From: Streptacidiphilus albus JL83
GTDB lineage: Bacteria > Actinomycetota > Actinomycetes > Streptomycetales > Streptomycetaceae
DNA length: 64,000 nucleotides
NCBI RefSeq assembly: GCF_000744705.1
Contig: NZ_JQML01000001.1
Location: 9,496,017 to 9,560,016, forward strand
Reading direction: 5' to 3'
Shown here: positions 44,227 through 53,547 of the stretch, piece after piece
How positions within the stretch are numbered: position 1 is the first letter of the stretch
Layout: the number at the start of each line of letters is the position of its first letter
The notes under the pieces: generated by a model
What the model was told of the DNA's origin: nothing
What the model saw: only the letters and a program-made list of their open reading frames with translations
Databases searched by the model: none
Position numbers and translations under genes: made by a program

Positions 44227-45324
44227 TCACATGTCGGCCCCGGCCACGGGGGGCGCCGGGGCGGGGGAGAGGGCCTCGCCGGTGCCGAACAGGGGGCCGA
44301 GGACCAGGCCCGCCGCGCCGAGGGCGACCGCCTGCCGACCCGCCCCGGCCACCGAGACCGCCACCTGCTGCCAGTCCGGGTCCGGCAGCCGCTCGCCCAG
44401 CAGCGCGGTGATCCGGGTGCGGTAGAGCTCGGGCGCGGCCAGGACGGCCCGGCCGCCGAGGACCACCTCGTCCAGGTCCAGCAGCCGGACCAGGTTGGCG
44501 ATGCCCTCGCCGAGGAGGTCGGCGGCGCGGTCCGGCGCCCCGGCGTCCAGCGCGGCCAGGCACAGGGCCTCCAGGCAGCCCAGGTTGCCGCAGGCGCAGC
44601 GCGGGCCGCGCGGGTCGAGGACCTGGTGGCCGAACTCGCCGGCGTTGGTGCGGGCCCCGCGCTGCACCCGGCCGCCGAGGACCAGCCCGGCGCCCAGCCC
44701 GTCGTCCAGGTAGACGAAGGCGCGGTCGGGCGATCCTGGCTGGCTGAGCACGCCGGCGGTGGTGTTCTTGTCCAGGGCGACGGGCAGGCCGAGCCGGGCG
44801 CCGAGCTCCGGTCCCAGCGCCGCGCCCGCCCAGCCGGGCCGTCCGGTGACCCGGTGCAGCACGCCGGCCCGCTGGTCCAGCGGTCCTGGGCAGGCCAGGC
44901 CGACGCCCAGCACCCGCTCGCGCTCGACCCCGGCGAGCAGGCCGTCGACGAGCTCGGCGAGCCGGTCCAGGATGTGGTCGGGGGTGATGTCCGGGCCGAT
45001 CGCCAGCGCGGCGGATCCGGCGACCCGGCCGTCGAGGTCGACCAGCAGCGCGGTCACCCCGCTGCGGTGCAGGTGGGCGCCGACGGCCCAGCGGGCCTGC
45101 GGGACCAGCCGGAGCAGGGTGCGGGGCTTGCCGCCGGTCGGCAGGGCCTGCCCGGCCCGGGTGACCAGGCCCTCCTCGGCCAGCCGCTTCACGATCTTGC
45201 TGATCGCCTGGGCGGTGAGCCCGGTCGCGGCGGCGAGTTCCACCTGGCTGGTCTCGCCCGCGCCGCGGATCGCCCCGAGGACGGCGGCGGTGTTGTGGTC
45301 GCGCAGGGCGGTGAGGTTGGCCAT
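44227..45324 (-). CDS. ROK-family transcriptional regulator
   Basis: A 365-residue ROK protein with an N-terminal winged helix (GETSQVELAAATGLTAQAISKIVKRLAEEGLV, about 22-53) and a C-terminal sugar-kinase-like domain. The ROK zinc motif is CACGNLGCLEA (about 240-250), and the acceptor region is NAGEFGHQVLD. The regulatory kinds of ROK proteins repress sugar genes and respond to sugars or sugar phosphates. It is divergent from a Gfo/Idh/MocA dehydrogenase 56 bp away, which is its most likely target. CTGGAG is upstream of ATG 45324. Confidence 0.92.
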   Translation of the reverse strand: MANLTALRDHNTAAVLGAIRGAGETSQVELAAATGLTAQAISKIVKRLAEEGLVTRAGQALPTGGKPRTLLRLVPQARWAVGAHLHRSGVTALLVDLDGRVAGSAALAIGPDITPDHILDRLAELVDGLLAGVERERVLGVGLACPGPLDQRAGVLHRVTGRPGWAGAALGPELGARLGLPVALDKNTTAGVLSQPGSPDRAFVYLDDGLGAGLVLGGRVQRGARTNAGEFGHQVLDPRGPRCACGNLGCLEALCLAALDAGAPDRAADLLGEGIANLVRLLDLDEVVLGGRAVLAAPELYRTRITALLGERLPDPDWQQVAVSVAGAGRQAVALGAAGLVLGPLFGTGEALSPAPAPPVAGADM

Positions 45325-45380
45325 GGACTCCAGTATGGCGCAGCTTGCCACTTTCTCCACACTGTTGTTTTACTGGGGGC

Positions 45381-46448
45381 ATGGCTACTCCTCCTTCTTC
45401 CAGCCCCGCTCCGCTGCGGGTCGGCCTGATCGGCTACGGCCTGGCCGGCTCCGTCTTCCACGCGCCGCTGATCGCCGCCACCCCGGACCTGGAGCTGACC
45501 GCGGTCGTCACCGGTGACCCCGGGCGCCGGGCGCAGGCGCTGCGCGAGCACCCCGGCGTGCGGGTGGTGGACGACGCGGCCGAACTGCCGACCCTCGGCC
45601 TCGACCTGGTCGTCGTCGCCTCGCCCAACCGGTTCCACGTCCCGCAGGCGACCGCGGCGCTGGAGGCCGGCCTGGCGGTGGTCGTGGACAAGCCGCTGGC
45701 GGCCTCCGCGGCCGAGGCGCGCACCCTGGCGGCCCTCGCCGAGCGGCGCGGCCTGCTGCTGAGCGCCTTCCAGAACCGGCGCTGGGACGGTGACTTCCGC
45801 ACGGTCGCCGAACTCGTCAGCACCGGCAAGCTGGGCACGGTGCACCGGTTCGAGTCCCGGTTCGAGCGCTGGCGCCCGCAGCTCAAGGGCGGCTGGCGCG
45901 AGCTGGGCGACCCGGCCGAGGCCGGCGGGCTGCTCTACGACCTGGGCAGCCACCTGGTCGACCAGGCGCTGACCCTGTTCGGTCCGGTCGCCGAGGTCTA
46001 CGCCGAACTGGACGCCCGCCGGGCGGGCGCGCAGACCGACGACGACGCCTTCCTCGCCCTGCGCCACGTCGGCGGCGTCCGCTCGCACCTGTGGATGAGC
46101 GCGGTCGCCGGCGACCCGGGCCCCCGGTTCCGGGTCCTCGGCAGCGAGGCCGCGTACGTCTGCCACGGGCTCGACGGGCAGGAGGCCGCGCTGAAGGCCG
46201 GCGGCTCCCCGACCGCTCCGGACTGGGGCACGACCCCGCCGGAGGGCTACGGGCTGCTGGGCGCCGACGACCGGCTCGCGCCCCATCCGACCGAGCGCGG
46301 CGCCTACCAGGACTACTACGCCGCCGTCGCCGAGGCGCTGCGCGGCCGGGGACCGGTGCCGGTGACCGCCGAGGAGGCGGCGGTGGCGCTCACCGTCCTG
46401 GAGGCCGCGCGCCGCTCGGCCGCCGAGCAGCGGGTGGTGGCCCTGTGA
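45381..46448 (+). CDS. Gfo/Idh/MocA-family oxidoreductase
   Basis: A 355-residue NAD(P)-dependent dehydrogenase with Rossmann motif RVGLIGYGLAGSVFHAPLI (about 13-31), the DKPLA variant of the EKP motif (about 111-115), and the catalytic-region GGLLYDLGSHLVDQAL (about 184-199). Such enzymes oxidise sugars, inositols or related polyols. Divergent from a ROK sugar regulator. Its stop overlaps the next start (GTGA type), so the UPF0303-like gene is co-translated. Confidence 0.92.
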   Translation: MATPPSSSPAPLRVGLIGYGLAGSVFHAPLIAATPDLELTAVVTGDPGRRAQALREHPGVRVVDDAAELPTLGLDLVVVASPNRFHVPQATAALEAGLAVVVDKPLAASAAEARTLAALAERRGLLLSAFQNRRWDGDFRTVAELVSTGKLGTVHRFESRFERWRPQLKGGWRELGDPAEAGGLLYDLGSHLVDQALTLFGPVAEVYAELDARRAGAQTDDDAFLALRHVGGVRSHLWMSAVAGDPGPRFRVLGSEAAYVCHGLDGQEAALKAGGSPTAPDWGTTPPEGYGLLGADDRLAPHPTERGAYQDYYAAVAEALRGRGPVPVTAEEAAVALTVLEAARRSAAEQRVVAL

Positions 46449-46949
46449 CGGCCGAACAGCCGCCGACCTCCGCCGAGTTGGAGGCCGAGGAGCAGCGGCT
46501 GCTGCTGCCGCGCCTCGACAACGACGACGCCTGGCGGCTCGGCTGCCTGACGGTCGCCCTCGCCCGCGAACGGGGCCACGCGGTCACCGTCGACATCCGG
46601 CGCGGCGAGCAGCAGCTGTTCCACTGCGCGCTGCCCGGCACCACTCCGGAGAACGACGCCTGGATCGAGCGGAAGACCGCCGTGGTCCGCCGCTTCGACG
46701 CGAGCTCCTACCGGGTCGGGCAGCGCTTCCGGGACCGGGGCGTCAGCTTCGAGGAGGGCTCCCGGCTGGACCCCGCCCGCTTCGCGGCGCACGGCGGGGC
46801 GTTCCCGCTGCGCGTCCGCGACGTCGGCCCGGTCGGGACGTTCGCGGTCTCCGGGCTGCCGCAGCTCGCCGACCACCGGCTGGTGGTCGAGGCGCTGGGA
46901 CTGTTCCTGGCCGAGCCGGCGGCGGCCGACGGCGGGGAGCGGGGCCTAG
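46445..46949 (+). CDS. Heme-degrading-domain/UPF0303-like protein with a disturbed 3' end
   Basis: GTG 46445 overlaps the dehydrogenase stop. About 160 residues follow the UPF0303/YBR137W pattern ([71 protein letters not shown], then [24 protein letters not shown]). The domain is complete near FLAEP (about 46915). No stop follows in this frame: it stays open to 48307 through two genes on the other strand, which is not credible. A TAG at 46947-46949 in another frame would end the protein at the usual 165-170 residues, so one extra base is suspected between about 46915 and 46945. Confidence 0.75.
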
Positions 46950-47605
46950 CCGGCCGGGGCGTCGAGCCGGGCGGCGACCAGCAGTTCACAGCCGGTCGCC
47001 GCGCGGACCTCGTCCACGGTGACCCCCGGGGCGAGCTCCACCAGCCGCAGGCCCGCCGGGGTGACGTCGAGGACGGCCAGGTCGGTCACCACCCGGTCGA
47101 CCACGGACTGTCCGGTCAGCGGCAGGGTGCAGCACTCCAGCAGCTTCGGGCTGCCGTCCTTCGCGGTGTGCTCCATCACCACCACGACCCGGCGGGCCCC
47201 GTGGACCAGGTCCATCGCCCCGCCCATGCCCTTGACCAGCCTGCCGGGGATCGTCCAGTTGGCCAGGTCGCCCCCGGCCGAGACCTGCATCGCGCCCAGC
47301 ACGGTGACGTCCACCCGCCCGCTGCGGACCATGCCGAAGGAGGCGGCCGAGTCGAAGCAGGACGCGCCGGGGCGCAGCGTCACCGTCTCCTTGCCGGCGT
47401 TGACCAGGTCGGGGTGGGCCTCGCCCGGGTACGGGTAGGGGCCGACGCCGAGGATGCCGTTCTCCGAGTGCAGGACCACCTCCACCCCGGGCGGCAGGTG
47501 GCTCGGGATCAGCGTCGGCAGGCCGATGCCGAGGTTCACGTACTGGCCGTCGCGGAGTTCGGCGGCGGCGCGGGCGGCGAGCCGGTCACGGGTGAGCGGT
47601 GGCAC
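46946..47605 (-). CDS. CoA-transferase subunit B
   Basis: A 219-residue beta subunit of a class I CoA-transferase (3-oxoacid or 3-oxoadipate type). The catalytic Glu is in the SENGILG motif (about residues 47-53), and [18 protein letters not shown] precedes it. Further signatures are [38 protein letters not shown]. It works as a heteromer with the subunit A encoded 3 bp upstream, moving CoA from succinyl-CoA to acetoacetate or 3-oxoadipate. Substrate choice cannot be decided without pathway neighbours. Confidence 0.93.
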   Translation of the reverse strand: MPPLTRDRLAARAAAELRDGQYVNLGIGLPTLIPSHLPPGVEVVLHSENGILGVGPYPYPGEAHPDLVNAGKETVTLRPGASCFDSAASFGMVRSGRVDVTVLGAMQVSAGGDLANWTIPGRLVKGMGGAMDLVHGARRVVVVMEHTAKDGSPKLLECCTLPLTGQSVVDRVVTDLAVLDVTPAGLRLVELAPGVTVDEVRAATGCELLVAARLDAPAG

Positions 47606-47608
47606 GGT

Positions 47609-48364
47609 TCAGTCCTTCCTGGGCGTGGTCGTGGTGCGCTCGATGCGCTTGTCGCCGGGGTCGGCGCGGACGATCCGGTCGACGTGGATGCCGGGCAGGT
47701 GCACGGCGTCCGGCGGGATCTCCCCGGGCTCGACGATCCGCTCCGCCTCGACCAGCGTGGTCCGCCCGGCCATCGCCGCCAGCGGGTTGAAGTTGCGGGC
47801 GGCGGCGTGGAAGACCAGGTTGCCGTGACGGTCCGCCAGTTCGGCCCGGACCAGGGCGAAGTCCGTGCCGATCGCCTCCTCCAGCAGGTAGCGGCGACCG
47901 CCGAAGACGCGGACCTCCTTGGCCGGAGAGGCCAGCGCCACCGCGCCGTCGGCGGCGTATCGCCAGGGCAGGCCGCCGGCCTCGACCTGGGTGCCGACAC
48001 CGGCCGGGGTGAAGAACGCCGGGATGCCGCAGCCGCCCGCCCGCAGCCGCTCCGCGAGCGTGCCCTGCGGGGTGAGCTCCACCTCCAGCTCCCCGCTCAG
48101 GTACTGCCGGGCGAACTCCTTGTTCTCGCCGACGTAGGACGAGGTCATCCGGCTGATCCGGCCGGCCCGCAGCAGCAGCCCCAGCCCCCAGTCGTCGACC
48201 CCGCAGTTGTTCGACACCACCCGGAGCCCGCCGGTCCCGGCCTCCGCCAGGGCCGCGATCAGCGTCGAGGGGATGCCGCAGAGGCCGAAGCCGCCGACGG
48301 CGAGTGACGCCCCGTCGGGAATGTCGGCCACCGCCTCGGCGACCGAGCCCACCACCTTGTCCAT
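47609..48364 (-). CDS. CoA-transferase subunit A
   Basis: A 251-residue alpha subunit of the same class I CoA-transferase. It has [18 protein letters not shown] near residues 22-39, [68 protein letters not shown], and [24 protein letters not shown]. The subunit B gene follows after a 3-bp gap, so the two are one operon. The start ATG 48364 has GGCGAGAACG upstream, a weak site. The gene is divergent from the ABC-importer operon. Confidence 0.93.
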   Translation of the reverse strand: MDKVVGSVAEAVADIPDGASLAVGGFGLCGIPSTLIAALAEAGTGGLRVVSNNCGVDDWGLGLLLRAGRISRMTSSYVGENKEFARQYLSGELEVELTPQGTLAERLRAGGCGIPAFFTPAGVGTQVEAGGLPWRYAADGAVALASPAKEVRVFGGRRYLLEEAIGTDFALVRAELADRHGNLVFHAAARNFNPLAAMAGRTTLVEAERIVEPGEIPPDAVHLPGIHVDRIVRADPGDKRIERTTTTPRKD

Positions 48365-48621
48365 AACGTTCTCGCCTGTGCCTTCCACGCGTCCCGGCTG
48401 TGCCCCGCCGTCCCTCGGCGGGGTGTGCCCACCCTTGCTGCGGCGGCGCTGTGCGGTCCATGTGCGCCGGACACATGGGCGCGCCGGTAGGAACGGTTGC
48501 CCACCACATGTCCAGCCCGGTGCCGTGCTCCTACGGTTCGAGCAACCAAAACCACCCAGGCCGGGCCGCACCCGGGCGCCGAGCAGCACCGGCGTCCTGG
48601 GGCTCCACGAGAGGGCCAACC
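48365..48621. other. Divergent promoter region, CoA-transferase / ABC importer
   Basis: 257 bp separating two divergent operons. It should contain both promoters. I cannot assign boxes with confidence, and no strong dyad stands out. Confidence 0.4.
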
Positions 48622-49869
48622 ATGAAGCCGAACACCAGCACCGCCGCCACCGCCGCCGGCCGGGGCAGACTGCTCCCGCCGCTGGCCCTGGTCACTGCCG
48701 CAGGACTCCTGCTCGCCGGCTGCGCCTCGGCCGGGACCGCGGGCACCGCCGCCGGGGGCCCGGCCTCCGCGACCGCGCCGGTGAAGGTCGGGCTGATCTA
48801 CTCCAGGACCGGCCCGCTCGCCGCCTACGGGCTCCAGTACCAGCAGGGCTTCGAGGCCGGGCTCGCCTACGCCACCGGCGGCAGCGGCAAGGTGGACGGG
48901 CACCGGATCGAGGTCACCGAGGACGACGACACCGGCAGCCCGACCACCGCCGTCGCCGACGCCAAGGACCTGATCGGCAAGGGCTACAAGGTCCTGGCCG
49001 GCACCGTCGACTCCGGCATCGCGGTGCAGCTGGCCCCGCTCGCCGCACAGAACCAGGTGCTCTACATCAGCGGCCCGGCCGCCGCCGACGCGATCACCGG
49101 CAGCAACAAGTACACCTTCCGCTCCGGACGGCAGAGCTACCAGGACGTCGCCGCCGCCGGCAGCCTGGTCGGCGACCCCGCCGGGAAGAAGATCCTGGTC
49201 CTCAGCCAGGACTCGGCCTTCGGCCAGGCCAACGTCGCCGCCGTCAAGGAGGTCCTCGGCGCCAAGGGCGCCACGATCAGCTCGGTGCTGGTCCCGCCCA
49301 GCGCGACCGACCTCACCTCCTACGCCCAGCAGGTCAAGTCCGCCGCGCCGGACCTGGTCTACGTGGCCTGGGCCGGGGCCAACGCCCCCGCCCTGTGGAC
49401 CGCGCTGGACCAGCAGGGCGTGGTCGGCTCGGTCAAGGTGGTCACCGGCCTGGCCGGCGTCGCCTCCTACCCGCTGTTCGGCGACGCGGGCAGCAAGGTC
49501 TCCTTCATCGCCCACTACTTCCCGGGCGCCGGCGGCGACAACCCGGTCGAGACCGCGATGATCAACGGCATCACCAAGGCCGGCGGCACCCCCGACCTGT
49601 TCTCCCCGGACGGCTTCACCGCCGCGCAGATGATCGTGCACGCGCTGCAGTCCAGCACCACCAGCACCGCGACCATGGTCGGCGCGCTGGAGGGCTGGAG
49701 CTTCGACGGCCCCAAGGGACCCGAGCAGATCCGTGCCGCCGACCACGCGCTGCTCCAGCCGAGGTTCCAGGCGACCCTGGTCGGCACCGGCGCCGCTGCC
49801 AAGCCGCAGCTGGTCGCCACCCTGACGGCCGCTCAGGTGGCCCCGCCCACCGTGACCATGGCGGGCTGA
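48622..49869 (+). CDS. Branched-chain-amino-acid-type ABC transporter, substrate-binding lipoprotein
   Basis: A 415-residue lipoprotein with lipobox LLLAGC (Cys near residue 33), then a periplasmic-binding-protein type I fold: [31 protein letters not shown], then [35 protein letters not shown]. It should bind an amino acid, amide, urea or short organic acid outside the cell. GAGAGGG precedes ATG 48622. It opens a six-gene operon whose other members are two ATPases, two permeases and a hydrolase. Confidence 0.93.
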   Translation: MKPNTSTAATAAGRGRLLPPLALVTAAGLLLAGCASAGTAGTAAGGPASATAPVKVGLIYSRTGPLAAYGLQYQQGFEAGLAYATGGSGKVDGHRIEVTEDDDTGSPTTAVADAKDLIGKGYKVLAGTVDSGIAVQLAPLAAQNQVLYISGPAAADAITGSNKYTFRSGRQSYQDVAAAGSLVGDPAGKKILVLSQDSAFGQANVAAVKEVLGAKGATISSVLVPPSATDLTSYAQQVKSAAPDLVYVAWAGANAPALWTALDQQGVVGSVKVVTGLAGVASYPLFGDAGSKVSFIAHYFPGAGGDNPVETAMINGITKAGGTPDLFSPDGFTAAQMIVHALQSSTTSTATMVGALEGWSFDGPKGPEQIRAADHALLQPRFQATLVGTGAAAKPQLVATLTAAQVAPPTVTMAG

Positions 49870-49873
49870 GCCG

Positions 49874-50704
49874 ATGAGCACCCCCACCCCGACCGGCGGC
49901 CGCGGGCCCGCGACGGTCGAGGCCGAGGACCCGGGTGCGGGGACGGCGGCCACGGCCGTCCCCGCACCCGTGCTCCGACTCGCCTCCCTGGGCTGGCAGG
50001 TCGGCGGCGCGACCATTCTCGACGAGGTCACGTTCGACGTCCGCGAGGGCGAGTTCCTGGCCTTCATCGGACCCAACGGGGCCGGCAAGACCTCGCTGTT
50101 CAACCTGATCAGCGGGCTCAACCGGGCCACCCGGGGCAGCATCGCGCTGGACGGCACCGACATCACCGCGCTGCCGCCGCACGCCCGCGCCCGGCGCGGC
50201 CTCGGCCGGACCTTCCAGACCTCCAGCCTCTGGCCCGGGATGACCGTCGCCGACCACGTCCGGCTGGCCGCGCAGGCCGCGGGCGGCGGCTCCTACAGCC
50301 TGTGGCGGCGCGCCCGTCCCTACACCGGGGAGACCGCCCGCACCCTGGAGCGCACCGGCCTCGCCCACCGCGCCGACACCCCGGCCGGCGCCCTCTCGCA
50401 CGGCGAGAAGCGCAAGCTCGAACTGGCGGTGCTGCTGGTCGGCGACCCCCGGGTGATGCTGCTGGACGAGCCGATGGCCGGCGTCAGCGCCGAGGAGGTC
50501 CCCGCGCTCACCGAGCTGATCCGCTCGCTCCACCGCGACGAGGGCCGGACCGTGCTGATGGTCGAACACCACATGGACGTCCTGCTCGGACTCGCCGACC
50601 GGCTCGCCGTGATGCACCACGGGACGCTGCTGGCGCTGGACACCCCGGAGGCCGTCACCGCCGACGAGACCGTCCAGTCCGCGTACCTGGGGGAGGCCCT
50701 GTGA
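49874..50704 (+). CDS. LivG-type ABC ATPase
   Basis: A 276-residue ATPase. Walker A is GPNGAGKT (about 66-73), the signature is an LSHGEKRKLELA variant (LSHGE instead of LSGGQ, usual for LivG relatives), and Walker B is VMLLDEPMAG. The switch region is VLMVEHHMDVLLGLADRLAVMHHG. An unusually long Pro/Ala/Gly-rich N-terminus of about 30 residues precedes the domain. Four bp after the binding-protein gene and overlapping the next start (GTGA). Confidence 0.93.
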   Translation: MSTPTPTGGRGPATVEAEDPGAGTAATAVPAPVLRLASLGWQVGGATILDEVTFDVREGEFLAFIGPNGAGKTSLFNLISGLNRATRGSIALDGTDITALPPHARARRGLGRTFQTSSLWPGMTVADHVRLAAQAAGGGSYSLWRRARPYTGETARTLERTGLAHRADTPAGALSHGEKRKLELAVLLVGDPRVMLLDEPMAGVSAEEVPALTELIRSLHRDEGRTVLMVEHHMDVLLGLADRLAVMHHGTLLALDTPEAVTADETVQSAYLGEAL

Positions 50705-51540
50705 CCGCCGAACCCCTGCTGCGCGTCCGCGACCTCCGGGTGGTCATCGGCGGCCGGCACATCCTGCACGGCGTCGGCTTCGACGTCGCCGCGAGCGGGG
50801 TGACCGCACTGCTCGGGCGCAACGGCGCGGGCAAGACCACCACCGTGCGCGGCATCCTCGGACTGGTGCCCCGGACCGGCAGCATCCGGTTCGACGGCGC
50901 GGAGACCGTCGGCCTCCCCACCCACGCCCTGGTGCGCCGGGGCATCGGCTACGTGCCGGAGGACCGGGGCGTCTTCGCCGGGCTCACCGTCGCCGAGAAC
51001 CTCCGCCTCGCGGAGCGGTCCGGACCGGGCGAGGCCGCCGAGCCCGACTACGCGCTGGTGCACGAGCTGTTCCCGGAGCTCAGGCAGCGCGCCCGGCAGG
51101 CCGCCGGGACGCTCTCCGGCGGCCAGCAGCAGATGGTCGCCATCGCCCGGACCCTGCTCAACGGCAACCGCCTGATCATCGCCGACGAGCCCACCAAGGG
51201 CCTCGCCCCGCGCATCGTGACCGAGGTCGCGGTCGCGCTGGAGCGCGCCGCCGAGGCGGTGCCGGTGCTGCTGGTCGAACAGAACCTGGCGCTGGTCCGC
51301 CGGCTCGCCGCCGACTGCGTGGTCCTCGCCGACGGGCGCACCGCGCACACCGGCCCCGCCGCCGAGCTCCTCGCCGACGCCTCCGCCGCCCGCACCCTGC
51401 TCGGCGTCGGCCGGAGCACCCCGCTCCGACCTGCGGCGGAACCCGCAGCGGTGGAACTGTCAGTGACGGCGGCCATACCTGACCCCACGTCAACCCACTC
51501 CCCCCGACCGACCGGCACCCCCCGGGCAGGAGGTCTCTGA
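50701..51540 (+). CDS. LivF-type ABC ATPase
   Basis: A 279-residue ATPase starting at GTG 50701. Walker A is GRNGAGKTT, followed by YVPEDRGVFAGLTVAENL (LivF-type loop), LSGGQQQMVAIARTLL and Walker B LIIADEPTKGLAP. The C-terminal roughly 40 residues (after ARTLLGVG) are Pro/Thr-rich and not part of the usual fold. It pairs with the LivG-type protein to power the importer. Its TGA overlaps the ATG of the first permease (TGATG). Confidence 0.93.
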   Translation: MTAEPLLRVRDLRVVIGGRHILHGVGFDVAASGVTALLGRNGAGKTTTVRGILGLVPRTGSIRFDGAETVGLPTHALVRRGIGYVPEDRGVFAGLTVAENLRLAERSGPGEAAEPDYALVHELFPELRQRARQAAGTLSGGQQQMVAIARTLLNGNRLIIADEPTKGLAPRIVTEVAVALERAAEAVPVLLVEQNLALVRRLAADCVVLADGRTAHTGPAAELLADASAARTLLGVGRSTPLRPAAEPAAVELSVTAAIPDPTSTHSPRPTGTPRAGGL

Positions 51541-52403
51541 TGTCCGTCCTCGTACTGCTCACCCTCACCGGACTCGGCCTCGGCGCGCTGTACTTCCTCG
51601 TCGCCTCCGGCCTCTCGCTCATCTTCGGGCTGATGGACGTGCTGAACTTCGCCCACGGCGCGCTGCTCGCCGTCGGCGCCTACGCCACCTGGTGGGCCGC
51701 CTCCCGGGGCAGCGGCTTCGTCCTCGCCGTGCTCTTCGGCACGGCCGTCGGCACCGCCGCCGCCGTGCTGCTGGAACTCGGCCTGATCCGCCGGCTCTAC
51801 GCCAGGCCCCGCGAACAGGTGCTGGTCACCGTCGGCGTCGGCCTCGCCGTGCCCGCGCTGCTCTCCGCGATCTGGGGCTCCGACGCCCGCACCTTCCCCA
51901 CCCCGGCCGCGCTGGCCGGCACCGTCCGCGTCCTCGGCGCGGTGATACCGGTCAACCGGCTGCTGCTGATCGGCGCGGCGGTGCTGGTCCTGGCCGGACT
52001 CGAACTCTTCCTCGGGCGCACCCGCTTCGGCCTGGTCGTCCGGGCCGGCGTCGAGGACCGCGCCATGGTCACCGCCCTCGGCATCGACGTCCGCAGGGCG
52101 TTCACCCTGGTCTTCGCCCTCGGCGGGGCCGCCGCCGCCCTCGCCGGGGCGCTCGGCGGCGTCTACTTCGGCGAGGTCGACCCCGGCCAGGGCAGCTCGC
52201 TGCTGATCTTCGCCTTCGTGGTGGTGGTGATGGGCGGCATGGGCTCCGTGCGCGGCGCCGCGCTCGCCTCCGTCGTCGTCGGCCTGGTCCAGCAGTTCGC
52301 CAACTACTACACCACCGGCGGCCTCGGCGACCTCTCCGTGGTCGTGCTGCTCGCCGCCCTGCTGCTGCTCCGGCCGCGCGGACTGACCGGGAGGCTCGCT
52401 TGA
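51540..52403 (+). CDS. LivH-type ABC permease
   Basis: A 287-residue permease with about eight transmembrane segments. The family signature is FGLMDVLNFAHGALLAVGAYATW, with the later GIDVRRAFTLVFALGGAAAALAGALGG and VVVMGGMGSVRGA cytosolic EAA-like loop. It forms half of the membrane channel. The stop at 52401-52403 overlaps a TTG (52400) that is the likely start of the second permease. Confidence 0.93.
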   Translation: MSVLVLLTLTGLGLGALYFLVASGLSLIFGLMDVLNFAHGALLAVGAYATWWAASRGSGFVLAVLFGTAVGTAAAVLLELGLIRRLYARPREQVLVTVGVGLAVPALLSAIWGSDARTFPTPAALAGTVRVLGAVIPVNRLLLIGAAVLVLAGLELFLGRTRFGLVVRAGVEDRAMVTALGIDVRRAFTLVFALGGAAAALAGALGGVYFGEVDPGQGSSLLIFAFVVVVMGGMGSVRGAALASVVVGLVQQFANYYTTGGLGDLSVVVLLAALLLLRPRGLTGRLA

Positions 52404-53547
52404 ACTCCACCGCCCTGCACCCGCCCACCACCCCGGCCCCGCGCCGACCGCCGCCCGCGCCGACCGCCGCGCCCTGCTGCGCCGGAGCGGACGCTACTGG
52501 CCGGCCGCCGTCCTGCTGCTGCTGGTCGTCGCCCCCTACAGCGCGCTGCCGCTGCCCGGCCTGCTCGACGGTCCGGTCGGCAGCCCCGGCAACCTCCAAC
52601 TGCTGGCCCTGTGCCTGGTCTTCGGCGCCCTCGCCACCGGCTACGACCTGCTGCTCGGCCGCACCGGACTGCTCTCCTTCGGCCACGCCCTCTACTTCGC
52701 GGCCGGCACCTACGCCACCAACACCCTGATGCTGGAGTCCGGCCTGGGCTTCTGGCCCGCCGCCCTGCTCGGCCTCGCCTTCGGGACGCTGCTCGCCGCC
52801 CTGCTCGGCTCGGTCAGCCTCCGGGTCAGCGGCATCGGCTTCTCCATGGTCACCCTGGCCTTCGCCCAGGCCGGGTCGATCCTGGTGAACCGCGACCCCG
52901 GCGGCGTCACCGGCGGCGAGGAGGGCCGCGCCGCCCAGGGCCTGCCCGGCGCCTTCGTCGGCATCGACCACACCGCCAACCTCTACTGGGTGGCCCTCGG
53001 CTACCTGGTGCTGACCCTCGCCGCCGTCCACTGGGCGGTCCGCTCGCCCACCGGCCGGGTCTGGGAGGGCATCAAGGAGAACGAACGCCGGGTCGAGGTG
53101 CTGGGGCTGCGCCCCTACGGCTACAAGCTCGTGGCCTTCACCCTGGCCGGGGCGCTGGCCGCGCTCGGCGGCGTGGTCTACCTGCTGCTCACCGGCGGCG
53201 CGACCCCGCAGACCACCACCTCGGACTTCACCCTGTCGCTGCTGGTGATGGTCGTTCTCGGCGGCTCCGGCAGCCGTTGGGGGCCGATGGTCGGCGGGAT
53301 CCTCTACACCTGGGCGCAGCAGCGGCTCACCGACCTGGCCGGCACCGGCGCCGTCGCCGGGCTGCCGGCGGTGCTGCGGGTGCCGCTGTCGCAGCCGCTG
53401 TTCCTGCTCGGCGCCCTCTTCGTGCTGATCGTGTACGCCCTCCCCGGGGGCGTGGTACGACTTCCGGAACACATCCGCGCGGTCCGCGCCGCCCGGCGGG
53501 AACAGCGTCAGCAGCGGGTCGAGCAGAGAGGGAGGACAGCGGCATGA
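52400..53547 (+). pseudogene. LivM-type ABC permease with an N-terminal frameshift
   Basis: The second permease of the importer, with about 370 residues. The main frame is open from after 52386 and encodes ADRRALLRRSGRYWPAAVLLLLVVAPYSALPL, GYDLLLGRTGLLSFGHALYFAAGTYATNTL and VVLGGSGSRWGPMVGGILYTW. It has no usable start codon upstream of the first membrane segment; the first ATG at 52729 would delete about two segments. A TTG at 52400, coupled to the livH-type stop, opens the frame MNSTALHPPTTPAP, which would join the main frame if one base were restored at about 52430-52470, a G/C-rich repeat. So either an indel or an assembly error. The downstream hydrolase overlaps its stop. Confidence 0.85.

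Noticed and set aside
46445-48307. 620-codon + strand ORF formed by read-through of the UPF0303-like gene
   Set aside because: Everything after about residue 165 is antisense to two CoA-transferase genes and has no family signature. A frameshift near the end is more likely.
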